DNA of 64,000 nt from Prorocentrum cordatum (Eukaryota > Sar > Dinophyceae > Prorocentrales > Prorocentraceae). Numbering within the stretch: the first letter of the stretch is position 1; each line of letters begins with the position of its first letter. The position numbers were made by a program, and so were the translations under genes. The DNA lies in NCBI GenBank assembly GCA_963575745.1, contig CAUYUJ010019109.1, positions 86,166 through 150,165 on the forward strand, in the 5' to 3' direction. This document shows positions 31,560 through 46,284 of this stretch, piece after piece. The notes under the pieces were generated by a model. That model was not told the DNA's origin. It saw only the letters and a list, made by a program, of their open reading frames with translations, and did not search any database.

Positions 31560-32411
31560 CTTGCTCCTTGGGTTTTCTTTGATGTTCGACTCTCCGGGCC
31601 CTTTTGGGCCAGCCTTAGGCCTCTTTGGGGCTCGTCTGGGGACTCATTTGGAGCCGTCCTGGGGCTATCTCGTCGCCTCAAGAGCCGATCGTAAGCGAAA
31701 TAGCGAGAAGTCCAAAAACATTGATCTGCCAATGGTATCTATTGATTTGCAATTATCTGGGCATTCTTCAGCCAGCCTTGGGCTATCTTGACGCCTCCAG
31801 AGCCGATCGTAAGCGAAGAGGCGAGAAGGCCAAGAACACTGTTTTCCCGATGGGTTATCATTGAATTGCAATTGGTTTGGCCTTCTTCGGCGAACTTTGA
31901 GCCTCGGCGGGCCTCGGCTTACACCTCTCTGGGACCATCCTGGGGCTATCTGGACGCCTCCCGAGCCGACCGGAAGCGAAATAGCGAGAAGACCAAAACA
32001 TTGATTTCCCAATGAGCTTTATTGATTTGCAATTCTCTGGGCATTCGTCAGCCAGCCTTGGTACTCTTTGGGGCTCGTCTGTTGACGCCGTCCTGAGGCT
32101 ATCTTGACGCCTCAAGAGCCGATCGTAAGCGAAGAGGCGAGAAGGCCAATGACATTGTTTTCCCGATGTGTTATCATTGAATTTCAACTATTTGGGCCTT
32201 CTTCGGCCAGCCTTGGGCCTCGGCGGGCCTCGGCTTGCGCCTCTCTGGAGCCATCCTGGGGCTATCTTGACGCCTCCCGAGCCGACTGGAAGCGAAAAGG
32301 CGAGAAGAACGAACATATTGTTTTTACAATGGTTTTGTTAATTGAGTTTCGAGCCTCCTGGCCCTCTAGGGCCAGTCTGTGCCCTCTTTGGTGCTCGTCT
32401 TGGGACTCAAG
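31560..32411. repeat. 120-160-bp tandem repeat, five monomers, unit 1
   Basis: Monomers contain GGGGCTATCTTGACGCCTC, GAGCCGATCGTAAGCGAA, a GCGAGAAG..CAA.ACATTG block and TTGATTTGCAATT-like sequence. Two monomer types alternate. Counterparts are at about 42278-43130 and 57435-58289. It ends at the unit boundary. Confidence 0.8.
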
Positions 32412-33629
32412 GTGAGGCTCCAGGTGACTGGGCTGGGCTCCTACCGGGGCGCTGGGGACGCGGGAGGGAGGGTTGGGGAGGTGGTGCGCGTCGCGACGAG
32501 GAATAAAATGGTCGGGGCGGAGGGGGCACTGGGCGGTGCTTGGGGCAGAGGGCCACGGTGCGGGGGTCCAACTGGGGCGCTGGGGACGGGGGGGAGGGGG
32601 GAGGTGGTGTGCGTCGCGACGCGGAATAAAATTATCGGGGCGGAGGGGGCACGGGGCGGAGCCCTCACTGTGGCGCTGAGGACGCGGGGAAGGAGGTGGG
32701 GGAGGTGGTGTGCGTCACGACGCGGAATAAAGCGTTCGTGGCGGAGGGGGCAGTGGGCGGGGCTCCCTCTGGGGCGCTGGGGACGCGGGGGGGCTCGGGG
32801 CAGAGAGCCACGGGGCGGGGGTCCCACTCTAACGCTGGGGACACTGGGGGGGGGGGGGTCGGGGGTCCAACTGGGGCGCTGTGGACGTGGGGGGGAAGGG
32901 GGAGGTGTTGTGCGTCGCGACGCGGAATAAATTGTCGGGGCGGAGGGGGCACGGGGCGGAGCCCACTGGGGCGCTGGGGACGCGGGGAGGAAGGTGGGGG
33001 AAGTGGTGTGCGTCGCGACGCGGAATAAAGCGGAGGGGGCAATGGGCGGGGCTCCCACTTGGGCGCTGGGGACGCGGGGGGGCCCCTTGCAAAATAAGAC
33101 AAGATTGCGATCCCGAGGCCCAAATGCCTACAAGAAGGCCATGTATCGCTCCAAGACGGGCCACGTTGGCCTCAAGACGGCCCAAGATGACTTCAAGACG
33201 GCCCACGAGGCTGTCGAGACGTCCCAAGAGAGCCCCAAGATCCTTCCCGAAGCCCTCGAGAGACAACAATCATTGATGTTCCTACGGCTTCCCAATGTTG
33301 TTCGGGTTCTCGCCTTTTCTAGCTTCCGACTTTCCAAAACGGCCCAAGAAACCCTCAAGAGTTCCCCGAGACGGCTCCAGAGGCCCCCAGGAGAGCTCCA
33401 AGACGGCCCAAGAAGACTCCAAGACGGCCCAAGAGGCCCCCACGACTGTCCAAGAGCGCCCCCAGACGGTCCAGAGAAGGGCCCAAGGGTAGGAACACGA
33501 ATCCAGGCTTCGAGCCCCATGAGGCCCCAAGACGGCCCCAAGACGGCCGACAGAGGCCCCCGGCAGCCCCCCATTGCCTTCTCGAGCAGTTGCCACCCAG
33601 AATGCCGCGCCGGCACGGTGGCCGAGTGT

Positions 33630-33701
33630 CAGTGCATCTGCTGCAAGCGTTTTAGCCGAATGCCCGCGCATTCGGCTAAAACGCTTGCAGCAGATACACT
33701 C
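33630..33701. repeat. 34-bp inverted repeat, unit 2
   Basis: Same hairpin as at 18387. The last base of the right arm is C instead of G, so the outermost pair is lost. Confidence 0.9.
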
Positions 33702-34980
33702 ATACAGGTCGCTCAACAAATCTTAGCACAAGTGTACAGCTGCACAACAGCTACACGGGTGGAGGCCTGTGCATTATCACACTGTGGATCTCGCCTGGGT
33801 TCTCAAACATCATGACCACAAGCGGTATACTGCACGTCAACTACACGGATGGAGGGCGGCCCATTTTCAAAATGGCAACTCTCGCCTGAAACTCCTCAAT
33901 ATTGAACGACCAGAAACTAAATGACCCCAGCACAGCACCATGATAGCAGCAATGGTTGAAGAGGGGTGTCGAGGAGTAAGTAGGCTACTGCAAGTGTGCA
34001 TTCCTATGTTGTCCTAGGGATTCCTAGGAAAAAACACTAAGTATAGAAGCATACAAGGTCCAAATCCTAAAGAGCATTAGCGTACGTTGCAGCTGGGAGG
34101 CTTGCTGGGATGCATCAGCGCTGCCTCTTCGGGCGCTCCGTGGGGAGTCTCAAGAACTTTGGACGGGCTTGGGGGGGGGGGTCGGGGGGGCACGTTGAGA
34201 GCCGTATCCACGAAGATGGCCCCTCCGAGGGTCCTGGTGGGGCGTTCGGGGCGCCCTCTTGGGGCTGCCTTGAGCCAACTTTGGGACCTTCTCGGGAGCG
34301 CTTAGCCGTGCCCCCGAAGACACCTCCCAAGACTCCTCGTGGGGCCCTCTTGGCGCCCTCTTGGGGCCGTCTGTGGCCGTCTTGGGAGCCCCTTGGGCCC
34401 TCTTGGCTGAGAATGCGAAGAGAAGGCGAGCACTCTAGAATTGCTTACGCTTCGCGAATCCCCACCAGTTCGCCGCCTGCCCTCTGCTGCGCGGCCGCGA
34501 CCAAAAAAATAACCACCAGTGCCCGTAGCCCAGGTTGACCTCTGACGCTGCGTGTGCCTTCGCTCGCGGCTGCGACGGGAAAAAGTATCCCCACCAGCCC
34601 ATCCAGAAGCGATGCCCAAGGGAGTTGAGGTGATCAGAAAAGTGGAAGGGGCATGCAGAAGAACAAAGGGCGGGGAAAGCCGTCCGATACCCCAAGAGGG
34701 GGAGGATGGTGGAGGAGAAGGAGGAGGAGAGGAGAAGGTGCACGAGGTGGAATTCTTCAAATCCTGCCCCTTCCCAGACGCCCACCGCACGCACAACAGG
34801 GCTCCCAAGGCGGGCCAGGAGGAGAACCTCAAAAGACGGCGGAAGAAGGGCCCCCGAAAGACCCAGAAGGGCCCCGAGAGACCCCCGAGACTACCTCACG
34901 GGAGACCAAGACAACCCCAAGACGCCAATCGAGCTCCATGAGAGCTCGAACACAAAAGGCGCCACGAATGAAGGCCGTTC

Positions 34981-35059
34981 TCTTCCTCCGCCTCCTCCTC
35001 CTCCTCCTCCTCCTCATCATCATCATCATCATCACCACCACCACCACCATCATCGTCAG

Positions 35060-35112
<53 letters not shown>

Positions 35113-35119
35113 GCAGTAG

Positions 35120-35154
<35 letters not shown>

Positions 35155-35524
35155 GCAGCAGCATCCTCATCATCATGACCATCAGCACCATCAGCACCAT
35201 CAGCACCAGCATCAGCATCAGCATCAGCATCAGCATCCGCATCATCATCAGCAGCAGCAGCATCATGGTCGTAATCCGTATCATCAGCCATCATCATCAT
35301 CAACAAGTCACCATCAGCATAGTCATCATCATCACCATCACTAACATCATCGTCAGCATCGTCAGTATCATCATCGTCATCAGCAGCATCATCCTCGCCA
35401 GCATCAGCAGCGTCCGCATCATCATCAACAGCATCAGCGTCATCAGCATCAGCATCGCCGTTATCATCAGCATCACCAGCATCGTCACCATCATCGTCGT
35501 CGCCATCATCAACATCGTCAAAAC

Positions 35525-35559
<35 letters not shown>

Positions 35560-36515
35560 CTACTATCACCAGCATCATCAGAATATTCAGCATCATCATA
35601 CTTAGCATTACAGTTATCAGCATCGTCACCATCATCACCATCACAATGATCAGCATCATCATCATCAGCTTCGTCAGCACCATCATCACATCACCATCCC
35701 CATCACCACCACCATCATCATCAGCATCAGCCGCATCATCATCATAATAACCATTAGCATTGTCGCCATCATCATCAGCATCAGCATCAGCATCATCCTT
35801 ATCATCATTTGCAGCATCAGCAGCATCAATATCATAAGCATCATCGGCATCATCATCAACGTCAGCATCATCAGCATCAGCATGATCAGCATGATCAGCA
35901 TCGTCAAACGATGCATCAGCATCAGCATCAGCATCCGAATCAGAATCAGCATCACCGTCACCATCAGCATCATCATCGCCATCATCTTCTGTATCACCGA
36001 CATCATCATCATCACTTCCACCGCCATCACCGCCATCACCACCATCAGCATCATAATCATCATCAGCGTGATCATCACCATCCTCAACATCATCCACATC
36101 GTCAGCATCACAATCATCATCAGCAGGAGCAGCATCATCAGCATATCATTATCATCATCATAATCATCGGCAGCATCAGCATCAGCATCAGCATCAACAT
36201 CACCATAATCAACATCATCATCACCATCATGATCCACATCGTCATCATCAGCTGTAGCAGCATAATCACCATCACCGGCACCACCATCGTCACCCTCACC
36301 ATCACCATCACCACCATTTGCATCAGCATCAACAGTAGCAGCATCATGACCATTACCATTACCGCCATCATTATCATCATCAGCAGCAGATGCATCAGCA
36401 TCACCGTCAAAACCACCACAACCATTACCATAATCATCATTATCATCAGCAGCATCGTCACCATACTGATCATCATCACCATCATCAGCATCATCATCAG
36501 CAGCAGCATGTTCAT
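34981..36515. repeat. CAT/CAG array (alpha-left), unit 2
   Basis: Same interruption pattern as 19570-21150, with triplet-scale gains and losses. Confidence 0.95.
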
Positions 36516-36940
36516 CACACGTTCATCCTCATCACGGTTCTCAATCGCAACCCAGAATGCGGGGCTGGCACGTTGGCGAGACTTGCCGCAGGCAGTTTGA
36601 TAGTATCTACCCTCGAGCTCGTGTGGCCTCCGCCTGAACCGAACACGCAGAGCAGAATACCCGACACAGCAACAGAGCCTCGACCAGGGCTCGGGAATCT
36701 GAACAGAAACAGCGTGGCTACTAGTTGGTCCAAAAGTAGTGCCAATGAGGAAGCGCTGCGCCTTGACACGAAGACCTGTGCGGATAGGAAGCAGCCGCAC
36801 TGAGCCCCACTGACCCACTGGGCGTGAGTGGTTTGGCGAGTGTCCTCTTCCAAGCCCCCTTCTTCCCTATCAGGGAAGGCTGTATCCCTGCCCACACCCC
36901 CTCCCGTGGACCTGGAGGGGGGGGGGGGCGGCGAGCGATC
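36516..36940 (-). repeat. conserved core alpha, unit 2
   Basis: Near-identical to 21151-21580. Confidence 0.5.
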
Positions 36941-37555
36941 AGAGCGTCCAGGATGGCCCAAGATGGCCCCAAGAGGGCCTCAAAGAGCAGAAGACGACCT
37001 CCAAGATGGCTCAAGATAGCTCAAGATGGCTTCCCACATGCTCCAAGAGACCCCAAGACCGCCACAAAACGGCTCCAAGTGGCCTCGGAGCCTCCCAAGG
37101 ACCTCCCAAGAGGTCAAGAGAGCCCCACGAGAAGCCCAAGAGGGTCCCAGGACGGCACTAAGAACCCCGAAAGCGATCTCAGAGGGGTCCAAGAGGCGAT
37201 TCTGAGGAGCTGCAGTTGATCGAACTCGTCCAAGATGGCCCCAAGATGCCATCCAAGGCTCCCAAGAGTTCCTCAAGACGGCTCCAAGAGGCGCCCAGGA
37301 GGCCCCCAGGAGGCCCCCAGGAGGCCCCCAGGAGGTCCCCAATAGGCCCCCAAGAGCTCCCAAGAGACCCCCAAGAGGCCCCAAGAGGCTTGTCCGAGGT
37401 ACCCAAGACGCTTCAAGACCGTCAAGAGGCCCCCAACACGTCCCAAGAGTACTCCATGAGGCTCTCAAGAGACACCCGAAGAGACTCCGAGAAGCATCCA
37501 AGAGGCCTATGGCTTTTCTGCTCGCCTTCCTCCTCCAACTGCCCTTCCTCATCCT

Positions 37556-38290
<735 letters not shown>

Positions 38291-38600
38291 CCCCCTTGTT
38301 GGGACATGACACCTTCTCCCCCTGTTGGGACATGCTCTTCCACATCCCTGGTCAGGGCAATTTCCCTGGGCATCATTTCTGGATGGGCTGGTGGGGTTAC
38401 GTTTTGCTTCGCGGGCTCGCGAAGCAGGTCGAACGCCGGGCAGACCTAGGTCGGGCCGCGCCGAAACAAAAAACAAACCAGAAACAGAAAGGAGCAGTGC
38501 CCCGCTCAGAAGCGGAAACGTGGGGTTACGTTTTGGTACGCGGGCGCGCGAAGCGGGTCGAACGCCGTGCCAGCAGGGGCAGGCCGTGCCACAAGAAAAG

Positions 38601-38697
38601 TGGGGTTACTATTTTTGGTCGCGGCCACGAGACAAGGGTCAGGCGGCGAAGGCAACGTCTGGGCCACGAACGCGGCTAATTGGCTAGGACGAACGCG
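38601..38697. other. deletion junction with filler, unit 2
   Basis: Left of it the sequence matches 23110 of unit 1 (GTGCCACAAGAAA). Right of it, it matches 28003 (AAGCCCGTCAAGAGGCCCCC). The ~95 bp between (TTTTTGGTCGCGGCCACGAG and following) is in neither place. It resembles the reverse complement of 34460-34520, where CGCGGCCGCGACCAAAAAAA occurs. Confidence 0.7.
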
Positions 38698-38892
38698 GCC
38701 AAGCCCGTCAAGAGGCCCCCAGGACGCCCCAAGAGCACTCCAAGAAGCTCTCAAGAGACATCCGAAGAGACTCCGAGAAGCATCCAAGAGGCATATGGCT
38801 ATTCTGTGTGTCCTCCTCCTCTTACTGTTCGTCCTAATCCTCCACATCCTCCTCATCGTTAACAGCATAATCATAATGAGCATCACCATCAT

Positions 38893-38923
<31 letters not shown>

Positions 38924-39408
38924 AGCATCATCAGCAGCAGCAGCAACAGCATCAGCATCAGCATCATCAGCATCATCAGCAGCATCATCAGCAGCATCAT
39001 CATCAACATCATCATCAGCATGATCAGCATGATCAGCAGCAGCAGAGAGTGTTCCTCCTCTTCCTCTCTCCTCCCTCCTCCCTCCACCCCCTCCCCTCCT
39101 CCTCCTCCTCCTCCTCCTCCGATGTCTCCTCCATCCTCCCCCGATTGGGACAGAACGCCTTCTCCAGCCTTTTATTACACTGAATGCTATTCCACATCCC
39201 TGATCAGGGGAACTCCCCTGGGCATCGTTTCTAGATGAGCTGGTGGGGTTGCGCGAAGCGTCTCGAACCAATAATGTATGTACACCAATGCGCAAAGGAG
39301 CTCGAAGCGGCTGACATGGACAGATCGCCGACCGCAGACAGGAAGAGGAGCAGCAGCAGACAGGAGAAGCAGCAGCAGAGAACCACCAGTGAAAGCACTG
39401 AAGCATGG

Positions 39409-40778
39409 TCAAGCGAGGCTTGCCTCTGCGACTGAGAGCACTGAGGGAGCTGCTTGGCCCCCCTCCGTACTGTCAACCAGGGCCAAGCGGTTGGCACATG
39501 CCTCTGGAGGGGTGACTATGCCCGTGTGGTCGTCTTCACCCAGCAGACCTCCCACGGCAAATCCTGCTCGCCCTAAATGCTTCACGTACACGTTCAAGTA
39601 CGACAGACCACTGTCCGTGCGCCCATGAACGACTTTGAGCACGACCTTACCGAAAGCAACCCATTCTGGAGTCGCGACGTCGCCACCTTGCGACACGCTG
39701 AAATGATAACCTCCAGCTTGTTTCGCCTCCGCCCACGACCCCGTCACGTTCAGCTCCTGAAAGTACATATCCGCGCACTGTCCGCCCAACTGGCGCGCGT
39801 CGGCCTGCACGCGAAGCAAGGCACGTTCAGCGCCCGCTCCACGGGGGATGTTGATCAGAACATGCTTGCCCGGCTTCATCAAGTCGAAGCGCTCACCGTG
39901 AACGTTCCGCAGGTGGGGATCGCCAACGGCAGCCGCGCCCCCCGCTCCGCCCGCTGCCGCCCCCGACACCTGCGCCGACAGCGTCGAGCCCTGGCAGGGG
40001 AAAGTGGACAGAGCAGCAGACACGTAGATGGCGTAGCTGCCCCAGCAGCCAAAGTCCGTGCTCCCCCACGCACTTCCGTGGTCGCTGCCAAGCACCTGGC
40101 AGGAAGTGCCGTGGCAGTCCCCCATGATTTTGGCAGCGTCGTGCCACCAGCTGCCACTCCCTCCACCAGCTTGAGTGTTAGCACCGAACTCGTTGCCCAG
40201 ACCGTGGAGGTCGTCGTTGTTCTCCCCGGTTCCCGGAAGAGAGTACGGGGTCTTGTAGCCACCAGGAACAGCAACCCGAGCTCCATTGTTCGAATACCAC
40301 CAGTTGAACACCAAGCCACCATCGGCGCCAAGATCGGGTCCCCCGGCGTGCCATCCCCACTGAAAGATGACGGCATGTCCGATGCGATGTGGGTGTCGCT
40401 GGCGCTGCCATCCCCCGTGGCATAGATCCTCCCAGGGTTGTGGTCAGAAAAATAGTCATACATCGATTTGGTGCTGCTCGTAAGCTCCCACGTCTTCGAC
40501 ATCTCGCATGCACCGCCGGCGTGCCGAGCGATGGTGACGTACTTCACCGGAGCAGTCCCCACTGTGCCGTCGACGAAGTCGTTCGTAAGACTTGTGGCGG
40601 CGCTCCCAGCACTGCCGTACCACGCGGATGCCCCGTACCCCATATTCCCACCATCGCAGGGGTTGATGTTTGCATACAGCATCCAGGGGTTAGAGGAATT
40701 GCTGGCTGCAAGCAGCTGGACTGCGACTGCAGTCGGCATCCATAAAAACGCCAAGCGCACGAAGACGACAGACGCCAT
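39409..40778 (-). pseudogene. vWD-like secreted protein, copy B2, single-base frameshift
   Basis: B-type copy with its ATG at 40778 and stop at 39409. One A is missing from the AAA run near 40330 that all other copies have. The frame breaks at about residue 150, just inside the N-terminal globular domain. The downstream 300 codons, including the whole vWD-like domain, remain open in the correct frame (39409-40314). A homopolymer indel may be a sequencing error. Val421 is Ile here. This is the only gene copy in the shortened unit 2. Confidence 0.75.
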
Positions 40779-43700
40779 CGTCAACCTTCAAGTACGCGCA
40801 GTGAGGTGTGGTGTTCGAGAAAGGTACGTAGTCCGGAAGGTTCCTGAGGAGCCTTTCAAGCCGACGTGGACACGGCCCCCAGATTGCGCGTTTGAGACGG
40901 GGGATCGATGGCCCAATCCCACCAGCCTTGCAGGACGTGAGAGGTCTAACGAGCTCGTTCTGGTACCCCCCCCTTCTTCCCCTTCGGGAGGGGGCCCCCT
41001 TCCCCCTGCCCCTCCCCCTGCGTCTGGAACACTCTCCCGGCGAGGTAACAGATGAGCCTTCCTGGCCCTAGATGGCTCCCCCCAAGAGCGCCCAAGAACG
41101 CCACAGGAGCGCCCCAAGAGGCAAATGTTCGGGTCCAGACGGGGTAGGACGTACTTGGGTGCCCCCTTGGCCCAAGGGCTTAAAAGATGGCCCCCAGGAG
41201 GGCCCCCATATTCTCCAAGAGGGCCTCAAGAGAGCCGCAAGTGAGCCCCGAGAAGGCCCCGAGAGAGCCGCAAGAAGGCCCCACGATGGCCCCCCAAAGC
41301 CTCCAAGCCGCTTCCAGAGCACGAACGCACGGCCAGCAACGACAGGCAACCAGCATACCAAAGCGGCCCCGGGCGCGCGCGACGCAATACGGGCGACAAG
41401 CAACCCGCTCAACCGGCTCAACCGGTACGACCACGAGGAGCCGCGAACGCGGACGCGGATCACAGCTGGACCGCGTGCTGCCACACATTTTGTCTGCCTG
41501 CGGCGAGGCAGACCCGCTGCACCAGCGGTCGGGCTAAACGGGACTGCCGATGAGCGTGCTGCCACACATCCATGGCCATGGCAACTCGCCTTGTGCCTAC
41601 TTTTGGATGGGGGTGAGTCGCGAAACGATAAGGATTCCACGGGTTCCTTGCCCCTCCCCTGCGCCCCGAATGTGCCCAAAGTGCCAACGACCGCCCCAAG
41701 TCGAAGGGGTCTTGGGAGCCCCCCCCAAAAAATACGGCCCTCAAGAACTCCATGATGGTCCCCAAGAGGCCCCCTGAGAGGGCCCCCAAAGAGGCACCCA
41801 GAGAGCAACACGACTCCCGAGACGATGTGGAGAGGCAAGAATCGCTGACTGCCCACAGGTGGTGAAAGATGTTCGCATACTCGCCCTGTGCTGGCGGCTT
41901 CTGACAGCACAAGACGGCCCAAGCGCCCCCCCAGACACGCTCAAGAGGCCCCAGGAGAAGTCCAAGAGGGCGGTCTTGGGCCAATCAGTGCGCCAATCAG
42001 TCCAAGAGGGCGGTCCTGGGCCGAGCCGTCCGAAGACGTTCGGAAGGTGGTGGACCCCCCACGGCGCGGAGAGACCCGTGGGCCGGAGTTCGTGGCCGGT
42101 GCCCCCGTGGGATGAGCAGTGTATATATACATACATATGCATATACACATACACATACACACACAAATACATATGCATAGACATAGACATAGACAGATTC
42201 CTATTCATGTATTTGTAGAAGGCCGGGGAACCTGGAAAGAGCGCCCCCCCAAATAATGAGTTTCGAATCCTCGGACCTGTCTTGCTCCTTGGGTTTTCTT
42301 TGATGTTCGACTCTCCGGGCCCTTTTGGGCCAGCCTTAGGCCTCTTTGGGGCTCGTCTGGGGACTCATTTGGAGCCGTCCTGGGGCTATCTCGTCGCCTC
42401 AAGAGCCGATCGTAAGCGAAAAAGCGAGAAGTCCAAAAACATTGATCTGCCAATGGTATCTATTGATTTGAAATTATCTGGGCATTCTTCAGCCAGCCTT
42501 GGGCTATCTTGACGCCTCAAGAGCCGATCGTAAGCGAAGAGGCGAGAAGGCCAAGAACATTGTTTTCCCGATGGGTTATCATTGAATTGCAATTGGTTTG
42601 GCCTTCTTCGGCGAGCTTTGGGCCTCGGCGGGCCTCGGCTTACACCTCTCTGGGACCATCCTGGGGCTATCTGGACGCCTCCCGAGCCGACCGGAAGCGA
42701 AATAGCGAGAAGACCAAAACATTGACTTCCCAATGAGCTTTATTGATTTGCAATTCTCTGGGCATTCTTCAGCCAGCCTTGGTACTCTTTGGGGCTCGTC
42801 TGTTGACGCCGTCCTGAGGCTATCTTGACGCCTCAAGAGCCGATCGTAAGCGAAGAGGCGAGAAGGCCAATGACATTGATTTCCCGATGGGTTATCATTG
42901 AATTTCAATTATTTGGGCCTTCTTCGGCCAGCCTTGGGCCTCGGCGGGCCTCGGCTTGCGCCTCTCTGGAGCCATCCTGGGGCTATCTTGACGCCTCCCG
43001 AGCCGACTGGAAGCGAAAAGGCGAGAAGAACGACATATTGTTTTTACAATGGTTTTGTTATTGAGTTTCGAACCTCCCGGCCCTCTAGGGCCAATATGTG
43101 CCCTCTTTGGTGCTCGTCTTGGGACTCAAGGTGAGGCTCCAGGTGACTGGGCTGGGCTCCTACCGGGGCGCTGGGGACGCGGGAGGGAGGGTTGGGGAGG
43201 TGGTGCGCGTCGCGACGAGGAATAAAATGGTCGGGGCGGAGGGGGCACTGGGCGGGGCTTGGGGCAGAGGGCCACGGTGCGGGGGTCCAACTGGGGCGCT
43301 GGGGACGGGGGGAGGAGGGGGGAGGTGGTGTGCGTCGCGACGCGGAATAAAATTATCGGGGCGGAGGGGGCACGGGGCGGAGCCCTCACTGTGGCGCTGA
43401 GGACGCGGGGAAGGAGGTGGGGGAGGTGGTGTGCGTCACGACGCGGAATAAAGCGTTCGTGGCGGAGGGGGCAGTGGGCGGGGCTCCCTCTGGGGCGCTG
43501 GGGACGCGGCGGGGCTCGGGGCAGAGAGCCACGGGGCGGGGGTCCCACTCTAGCGCTGGGGACACTGGGGGGGGGGTCGGGGGTCCAACTGGGGCGCTGT
43601 GGACGTGGGGGGGAAGGAGGAGGTGTTGTGCGTCGCGACGCGGAATAAATTGTCGGGGCGGAGGGGGCACGGGGCGGAGCCCACTGGGGCGCTGGGGACG

Positions 43701-44347
43701 CGGGGAGGAAGGTGGGGGAAGTGGTGTGCGTCGCGACGCGGAATAAAGCGGAGGGGGCAATGGGCGGGGCTCCCACTTGGGCGCTGGGGACGCGGGGGGG
43801 CCCCTTGCAAAATAAGACAAGATTGCGATCCCGAGGCCCAGATGCCTACAAGAAGGCCATGTATCGCTCCAAGACGGGCCACGTTGGCCTCAAGACGGCC
43901 CAAGATGACTTCAAGACGGCCCACGAGGCTGCCGAGACGTCCCAAGAGAGCCCCAAGATCCTTCCCGAAGGCCTCGAGAGACAACAATCATTGATGTTCC
44001 CACGGCTTCCCAATGTTGTTCGGGTTCTCGCCTTTTCTAGCTTCCGACGTTCCAAAACGACCCAAGAAACCCTCAAGAGTTCCCCGAGACGGCTCCAGAG
44101 GCCCCCAGGAGAGCTCCAAGACGGCCCAAGAAGACTCCAAGACGGCCCAAGAGGCCCCCACGACTGTCCAAGAGCGCCCCCGGACGGTCCAGAGAAGGGC
44201 CCAAGGGTAGGAACACGAATCCAGGCTTCGAGCCCCATGAGGCCCCAAGACGGCCCCAAGACGGCCGACAGAGGCCCCCGGCAGCCCCCCATTGCCTTCT
44301 CGAGCAGTTGCCACCCAGAATGCCGCGCCGGCACGGTGGCCGAGTGT

Positions 44348-44419
44348 CAGTGCATCTGCTGCAAGCGTTTTAGCCGAATGCCCGCGCATTCGGCTAAAAC
44401 GCTTGCAGCAGATACACTG
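44348..44419. repeat. 34-bp inverted repeat, unit 3
   Basis: Identical to the hairpin of unit 1, including the single mismatch. Confidence 0.9.
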
Positions 44420-45697
44420 ATGCAGGTCGTTCAACAAATCTTAGCACAAGTGTACAGCTGCCCAACAGCTACACGGGTGGAGGCCAGTGCATTATCACAC
44501 AATGGATCTCGCCTGGGTTCTCAAACATCATGACCACAAGCGGTATACTGCGCGTCAATTAGACGGATGGAGGGCGGCCCATTTTCAAAATGGCAACTCT
44601 CGCCTGAAACTTCTCAATATTGAATGACCAGAAACTAAATGACCCCAGCACAGCACCATGATAGCAGCAATGGTTGAAGAGGGGTGTCGAGGAGTAAGTA
44701 GGGTACTGCAAGTGTGCATTCCTATGTTGTCCTAGGGATTCCTTGGAAAAACACGAAGTATAGAAGCATACAAGGTCCAAATCCTAAAGAGCATTAGCGT
44801 ATGTTGCAGCTGGGAGGCTTGCTGGGATGCATCAGCGCTGCCTCTTCGGGCGCTCCGTGGGGAGTCTCAAGAACTTTGGACGGGCTTGGGGGGGGGGGTC
44901 GGGGGGGCACATTGAGAGCCGCATCCACGAAAATGGCCCCTCCGAGGGTCCTGGTGGGGCGTTCGGGGCGCCCTCTTGGGGCTGCCTTGAGCCAACTTTG
45001 GGACCTTCTCGGGAGCGCTTAGTCGTGCCCCCGAAGACACCTCCCAAAACTCCTCGTGGGGCCCTCTTGGCGCCCTCTTGGGGCCGTCTGTGGCCGTCTT
45101 GGGAGCCCCTTGGGCCTTCCTGGCTGAGAATGCGAAGAGAAGGCGAGCGCTCTAGAATTGCCTACGCTTCGCGAATCCCCACCAGTTCGCCGCCTGCCCT
45201 CTGCTGCGCGGCCGCGACCAAAAAAATCCCCACCAGTGCCCGTAGCCCAGGTTGACCTCTGACGCTGCGTGTGCCTTCGCTCGCGGCTGCGACGGGAAAA
45301 AGTATCCCCACCAGCCCATCCAGAAGCGATGCCCAAGGGAGTTGAGGTGATCAGAAAAGTAGAAGGGGCATGCAGAAGAACAAAGGGCGGGGAAAGCCGT
45401 CCGATACCCCAAGAGGGGGAGGATGGTGGAGGAGGAGGAGGAGGAGAGGAGAAGGTGCACGAGGTGGAATTCCTCAAATCCTGCCCCTCCCCAGACGCCC
45501 ACCGCACGGACAACAGGGCTCCCAAGGCGGGCCAGGAGGAGAACCTCGAAAGACGGCGGAAGAAGGGCCCCCGAAAGACCCAGAAGGGCCCCGAGAGACC
45601 CCCGAGACTACCTCACGGGAGACCAAGACAACCCCAAGACGCCAATCGAGCTCCATGAGAGCTCGAACACAAAAGGCGCCACGAATGAAGGCCGTTC

Positions 45698-45773
45698 TCT
45701 TCCTCCGCCTCCTCCTCCTCCTCCTCATCATCATCATCATCACCACCACCACCATCATCGTCAGCATCATCAT

Positions 45774-45804
<31 letters not shown>

Positions 45805-46240
45805 AGCAGTAGCATCATCATCATCATCATCATCATCAGCAGCAGCATCCTCATCATCATGACCATCAGCACCATCAGCACCATCAGCACCATCAGCACC
45901 AGCATCAGCATCAGCATCAGCATCAGCATCCGCATCATCATCAGCAGCAGCATCATGGTCGTAATCCGTATCATCATCCCCACCAGCATCATCATCAACA
46001 AGTCACCAGCAGCATAATCATCATCATCACCATCACTATCATCATCGCCAGCATCATCAGTATCATCATCGTCATCAGCATCATCATTATCGCCAGCATC
46101 AGCAGCGCCCGCATCATCATCAACAGCATCAGCGTCATCAGCATCATCATCGCCGTCATCATCAGCATCACCAGCATCGTCACAATCGTCGTCCTCGCCA
46201 TCATCAACATCGTCAAAACCAGCATCATCATCAGCATCAG

Positions 46241-46284
<44 letters not shown>

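Noticed and set aside
31525-31560. tRNA T-arm-like word TTTCGAATCCTC
   Set aside because: No matching acceptor stem, D-arm or anticodon arm is found around it.
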